DNA of 64,000 bases from Blautia parvula. Lineage in GTDB: Bacteria > Bacillota > Clostridia > Lachnospirales > Lachnospiraceae. Positions within the stretch are counted from its first letter, which is position 1. Every line of letters begins with the position of its first letter. This document shows, piece by piece, positions 60,452 to 64,000 of the stretch. The position numbers were made by a program, and so were the translations under genes. Below the pieces are notes generated by a model. The model saw nothing but the letters and a program-made list of their open reading frames with translations, did no database searches and was not told the origin of the DNA. Location of the stretch: positions 124,001-188,000 of the forward strand of contig NZ_CP084061.1 of assembly GCF_020215665.1 (NCBI RefSeq), in the 5' to 3' direction.

Positions 60452-61645
60452 ATGCTCAACAAGAAATCAGTTGATGACATCAACGTAAAAGGAAAAAAAG
60501 TTTTAGTCCGCTGTGATTTCAACGTTCCCCTTCAGGAAGGTAAGATCACAGATGAAAACCGTCTGGTGGCAGCCCTTCCTACCATCAAGAAGCTGATTGC
60601 TGACGGTGGAAAAGTAATTCTGTGCTCTCATCTGGGCAAACCTAAGGGAGAAGCAAAACCGGAGTTATCTCTGGCTCCTGTTGCCAAGAGAATGTCAGAG
60701 TTACTGGGCCAGGAAGTAAAATTTGCAGCAGACCCGGAAGTAGTCGGACCGAATGCAAAAGCTGCTGTCCAGGCAATGAAAGACGGAGATGTTGTTTTAC
60801 TGGAGAATACACGTTACCGTGCAGAAGAGACAAAGAACGGAGAGGCATTCAGCAAAGAGCTGGCATCTCTGTGCGATGTATTTGTAAATGACGCATTTGG
60901 TACTGCCCACAGAGCACACTGCTCCAATGTCGGTGTGACACAGTTTGTAGATACCGCAGTTGTCGGATATCTGATGCAGAAAGAGATCGACTTCCTGGGA
61001 AATGCTGTGGACAACCCCAACAGACCGTTTGTTGCAATTCTGGGCGGCGCTAAAGTTTCCAGCAAGATTTCTGTGATCGACAACCTGCTTGATAAAGTAG
61101 ATACTCTGATCATCGGCGGCGGAATGTCCTACACATTCTCAAAAGCTCTGGGCGGACACATTGGCGTGTCTCTCTGTGAAGACGATTATCTGCAGTATGC
61201 ACTGGATATGATGAAAAAGGCAGAGGAAAAAGGCGTGAAACTTTTACTGCCGGTGGACAACCGTATTGGTGATGCATTCTCCAATGACTGCAACATCCAG
61301 GTTGCAAAACGCGGTGAGATCCCGGATGGCTGGGAAGGCATGGACATTGGACCTGAGACAGAGAAGATTTTCTGTGACGCTGTAAAAGATGCCAAGACTG
61401 TTGTATGGAACGGACCTATGGGATGTTTCGAGATGCCGAATTTTGCTCATGGTACAGAAGCAGTTGCAAAAGCACTGGCTGAAACAGATGCTACCACTAT
61501 CATCGGCGGCGGTGATTCTGCAGCGGCTGTCAATATCCTGGGATATGGTGACAAGATGACCCACATTTCCACAGGAGGCGGCGCTTCCCTGGAATTCTTA
61601 GAGGGCAAAGAACTGCCGGGCGTGGCAGCAGCTAATGATAAATAA
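60452..61645 (+). CDS. pgk: Phosphoglycerate kinase
   Basis: 397 residues from ATG 60452 behind AAAGGAGGC. It makes ATP from 1,3-bisphosphoglycerate. Signatures: [65 protein letters not shown] and [36 protein letters not shown]. The canonical glycolytic neighbours flank it. Confidence 0.98.
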   Translation: MLNKKSVDDINVKGKKVLVRCDFNVPLQEGKITDENRLVAALPTIKKLIADGGKVILCSHLGKPKGEAKPELSLAPVAKRMSELLGQEVKFAADPEVVGPNAKAAVQAMKDGDVVLLENTRYRAEETKNGEAFSKELASLCDVFVNDAFGTAHRAHCSNVGVTQFVDTAVVGYLMQKEIDFLGNAVDNPNRPFVAILGGAKVSSKISVIDNLLDKVDTLIIGGGMSYTFSKALGGHIGVSLCEDDYLQYALDMMKKAEEKGVKLLLPVDNRIGDAFSNDCNIQVAKRGEIPDGWEGMDIGPETEKIFCDAVKDAKTVVWNGPMGCFEMPNFAHGTEAVAKALAETDATTIIGGGDSAAAVNILGYGDKMTHISTGGGASLEFLEGKELPGVAAANDK

Positions 61646-61708
61646 AAGTAACTGTGAAAACACTGGACAGTTGCAGATAAAGAATAAGTGAAAGAAGGAA
61701 ATAAAGTC

Positions 61709-62458
61709 ATGGCAAGAAGAAAAATTGTTGCTGGTAACTGGAAGATGAATATGACTCCCAGCGAAGCTGTTGAATTAGTAAACACATTAAAACCTCTGGT
61801 AGCAAACGAGGAAGTTGACGTAGTATTCTGTGTACCGGCAATTGATATCCTTCCGGTTGTAGAAGCCTGCAAAGGCACAAACATCCAGGTTGGCGCTGAG
61901 AATATGTACTATGAGGAGAAAGGTGCCTACACAGGTGAGATCGCTCCTGGCATGCTCACAGATGCCGGTGTAAAATATGTTGTTTTAGGCCACTCTGAGA
62001 GAAGAGAATACTTCGCAGAGACAAGCGAGACTGTAAATAAAAAAATGCTGAAAGCATTTGAGCATGGAATCACTCCGATCATGTGCTGCGGCGAGACTCT
62101 GGAGCAGAGAGAGCAGGGCGTGACCATGGACTTCATCCGTCAGCAGGTGAAAGTTGGATTCCAGGGCGTAACAGCAGACCAGGCTAAGACAGCAGTGATC
62201 GCTTACGAGCCGATCTGGGCTATCGGAACAGGTAAGACAGCTACCACAGAGCAGGCACAGGAAGTTTGTGCAGGTATCCGTGCATGCATCGCTGAAGTAT
62301 ATGACGAGGCGACTGCAGAAGCTATCCGCATCCAGTACGGCGGATCCGTAAATGCCAAGACAGCTCCGGAACTGTTCGCTCAGAACGATATTGACGGCGG
62401 CTTAGTAGGCGGCGCTTCCCTGAAACCGGAATTCGGACAGATTGTGAACTACAAATAA
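61709..62458 (+). CDS. tpiA: Triosephosphate isomerase
   Basis: 249 residues from ATG 61709, after AGAAGGAAATAA; ATG 61688 lacks a site and would add seven residues. It interconverts dihydroxyacetone phosphate and glyceraldehyde 3-phosphate. Lys in GNWKMN, catalytic His in [11 protein letters not shown], Glu in [14 protein letters not shown], and phosphate loop [11 protein letters not shown] and [13 protein letters not shown]. It closes the triad with gapA and pgk. Confidence 0.98.
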   Translation: MARRKIVAGNWKMNMTPSEAVELVNTLKPLVANEEVDVVFCVPAIDILPVVEACKGTNIQVGAENMYYEEKGAYTGEIAPGMLTDAGVKYVVLGHSERREYFAETSETVNKKMLKAFEHGITPIMCCGETLEQREQGVTMDFIRQQVKVGFQGVTADQAKTAVIAYEPIWAIGTGKTATTEQAQEVCAGIRACIAEVYDEATAEAIRIQYGGSVNAKTAPELFAQNDIDGGLVGGASLKPEFGQIVNYK

Positions 62459-62475
62459 TATGTAACAGCAGAAAG

Positions 62476-62512
62476 AAAGCCTTCCACGGTAAACACGGGG
62501 AAGGCTTTTTTG
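62476..62512 (+). terminator. Intrinsic terminator of tpiA
   Basis: AAAGCCTTCC (62476-62485) pairs with GGAAGGCTTT (62499-62508), extended by CG/CG pairs inside and a T6 tract. It ends 8 bp from the convergent radical SAM stop. Confidence 0.92.
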
Positions 62513-62519
62513 ACACTGT

Positions 62520-63422
62520 CTATATCCCCTCCAGATCAAAGGGCGGGGTGTATTCCTCTTTGGCACTGCTTTTTTCCTGCATATATCCGTCTGTGAGCCC
62601 AAGACGGACAGCCTCCTCCAGTACGCTCTCGTATTCATAAGTTGTGATCCTGCGGTTGATCTCAGGATACCCGCTGCTTTTATAGAATGGGGTAAACTGG
62701 CTCAGCAGGCTGATGAGATAGTGGTTGTCCGGAAGATTTTCCTTGATCCAGTGCAGCAGCCGGATGGAATCTTTTCGACAGCCGGGGAGGACCATATGGC
62801 GGATGATGACACCGCTTTTCAAAAGTCCGTTATCGTCAAATCTGGGAGCACCTGTCTGCTCTATCATATATGGTATGGCTTTGGACGCGGCGGAAAAATA
62901 ATCGGGGGCCATGGAGTAGCGCATGGAGAGCGCGGAATCATAATATTTTAGATCCGGCAGATAAATATCCACATAATCTCTGAGGCGTGCCAGGGTTTCC
63001 GGTTTTTCATATCCTCCGCAGTTGTACACAACGGGAATATGCAGGCGGTCCTTTACCCTGTCAAGGGCAGGCAGGACGGAAGGCAGGTACTGGGTGGCTG
63101 TCACCAGATTGATATTGTGGGCACCGGCATCCTGCAGTTCCAGGAAGATTTCGGACAGCCTCTCCTCTGTGATCTCCTTTCCAAAGCCTTCACTGCTTAC
63201 GGAATAATTCTGGCAGAAACAGCAGCGGAGCGTACAGCCCGTAAAAAATACAGTGCCGCTGCCGTTGGTGCCGCTGATACATGGCTCTTCCCAGTGGTGC
63301 AGGGCAGCTCTTGCGGCCGTCAGCCTGTCGGTACATTGACAGTAACCTTTACGCAAATGACGGTCTGCATGGCAGTTCCTTGGGCAGAGTGAACAATTTT
63401 TATATTCGTCAGGCTGGTTCAT
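62520..63422 (-). CDS. Radical SAM protein of the COG1313 (PflX/PflA-like) group
   Basis: 300 residues from ATG 63422, 10 bp after GGAGG; ATG 63443 has no site. The radical SAM cluster motif is CTLRCCFC (CxxxCxxC, about residues 67-74). An N-terminal extra Cys set (CSLCPRNCHADRHLRKGYC) resembles the auxiliary cysteines of pyruvate-formate-lyase activating-enzyme relatives. NLVTATQYLPSVLPAL and the VYNCGGYEKPETL segment are typical of COG1313. These proteins are broadly distributed with no settled reaction. It stands alone and convergent with tpiA. Confidence 0.88.
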   Translation of the reverse strand: MNQPDEYKNCSLCPRNCHADRHLRKGYCQCTDRLTAARAALHHWEEPCISGTNGSGTVFFTGCTLRCCFCQNYSVSSEGFGKEITEERLSEIFLELQDAGAHNINLVTATQYLPSVLPALDRVKDRLHIPVVYNCGGYEKPETLARLRDYVDIYLPDLKYYDSALSMRYSMAPDYFSAASKAIPYMIEQTGAPRFDDNGLLKSGVIIRHMVLPGCRKDSIRLLHWIKENLPDNHYLISLLSQFTPFYKSSGYPEINRRITTYEYESVLEEAVRLGLTDGYMQEKSSAKEEYTPPFDLEGI

Positions 63423-63610
63423 CAGCGATTTTCCTCCAAACATTTCAAATCTCTTCCAAAACTGTTTCGTTTTATTAACATCATAATGAAAATTTCCTAA
63501 AATTTCAAGTGTGTGCCTGAAACCTCTTCCTTTTTGTCGTATTTTGCGTTAAAATAATTCATGTGAAACTTTTTAGGGGAGAAATGCGTCTAATAATTAA
63601 GGGTGTGAAA

Positions 63611-64000
63611 ATGAGTAAAAAAACGAATGAAAAAAAGAAAACAGAAAAAAAGAATAAGGGAAAAAGCAAGGTCGTCAAAAGGATACTGCTGGCGCTTCTG
63701 ATCGTGCTGCTTTTGGCAGTGGTGGGTATCTATTGTGCTGTGGGCTATTATTACCAGGACAAGTTCTACAGCGGCACTACCATCAACGGATATGACTGCA
63801 GTGAAAAATCTGTGGACTACATCAAGGAGATCATTAAAAAAGAGGCGGAGACATATTCTCTGACGATCAAAGAGAAAGAGGATAAGCAGGATGTGATCCA
63901 GGCGGCAGATATTAAGCTGACTTATAAGGACGACGGTGAACTGGAAAAGCTTATGGAGGACCAGAACGCCTGGCTGTGGATCTTCAGCCTGACAAAAGAC
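63611..64000 (+). CDS. L,D-transpeptidase-like cell-wall protein, 3' end cut off
   Basis: The frame opens at ATG 63611 (GGGTGTG before it) and runs off the right edge with 130 residues visible. A Lys-rich cytoplasmic stretch of 22 residues (KTNEKKKTEKKNKGKSK) precedes one membrane helix (ILLALLIVLLLAVVGIYCAVGYYY). Then follows YSGTTINGYDCSEKSVDYIKEI, the start of the peptidoglycan-binding-4 repeat that typically precedes a YkuD L,D-transpeptidase domain or a VanW domain. The catalytic domain is outside the window, so the name is a prediction. Confidence 0.7.
   Translation, partial: MSKKTNEKKKTEKKNKGKSKVVKRILLALLIVLLLAVVGIYCAVGYYYQDKFYSGTTINGYDCSEKSVDYIKEIIKKEAETYSLTIKEKEDKQDVIQAADIKLTYKDDGELEKLMEDQNAWLWIFSLTKD

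Noticed and set aside
1-64000. tRNA, rRNA, insertion sequences or a replication origin
   Set aside because: I looked for cloverleaf-like tracts, 16S/23S-like sequence, transposase frames and DnaA-box clusters and saw none I could support.

Overview
The window comes from the chromosome of a low-to-mid GC, endospore-forming, anaerobic Firmicute of the Lachnospiraceae type, most likely Blautia or a close relative. Supporting signs are the complete spoIIIA operon, spoIVB, spo0A, spoIIM and CotF-like coat genes, strong AGGAGG ribosome sites with frequent GTG/TTG starts, and a conserved clostridial order asp23-nusB-xseA-xseB-ispA-dxs-tlyA-nadK-argR-recN-spoIVB-spo0A. Genus is an inference; no rRNA or tRNA gene was seen.

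Layout. 1-5.0 kb: accessory carbohydrate and redox genes (partial aldo/keto reductase with divergent MerR regulator; AraC regulator divergent from a GH127 beta-L-arabinofuranosidase; an HD hydrolase). 5.2-10.5 kb: spoIIIAA-AH, the forespore feeding-tube/secretion complex. 10.5-12.9 kb: prfC and a YgjP-like protein that has lost its zinc site. 13.1-20.8 kb: a seven-gene anaerobic redox operon: CooC-like nickel ATPase, two 2-hydroxyacyl-CoA dehydratase-like subunits, their HgdC-type activator, a tiny Cys-rich membrane protein, a stand-alone acetyl-CoA-synthase-like protein and an Old Yellow Enzyme/FAD reductase. I could not match this combination to any described pathway; it is the best candidate for a new system. 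20.9-32.4 kb: the housekeeping/sporulation block. 32.5-34.0 kb: glgA.

34.1-45.2 kb: a Bce-type two-component system and a Bce-type ABC transporter separated by a CoA-disulfide reductase/rhodanese/TusA/DsrE fusion, two acetyltransferase genes (one visibly AT-rich) and a membrane pyrophosphatase. 45.3-49.5 kb: paired CotF-like genes, then SOS-regulated recA with recX, and rny. 49.7-54.2 kb: spoIIM, xerD, DAHP synthase behind a long leader hairpin, and a SpoVB-like flippase. 54.2-58.3 kb: iscR-like regulator, nifS, nifU, mnmA (Fe-S assembly and tRNA thiolation) and an acetyltransferase. 58.3-64 kb: PHP phosphatase, gapA-pgk-tpiA, a COG1313-type radical SAM protein and the start of an L,D-transpeptidase-like gene.

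The genes combine central metabolism (isoprenoids, glycolysis, glycogen, aromatic amino acids), DNA repair, sporulation and anaerobic metallo-redox chemistry. Intrinsic terminators separate most units, and several sigma-A promoters with 17-bp spacers, one MerR-type promoter, a LexA box, a 0A box and an IscR-like operator can be read directly. Three different coding or spacer tandem repeats (18 and 39 bp units) are a recurrent oddity. All coordinates and motif positions were read by eye.
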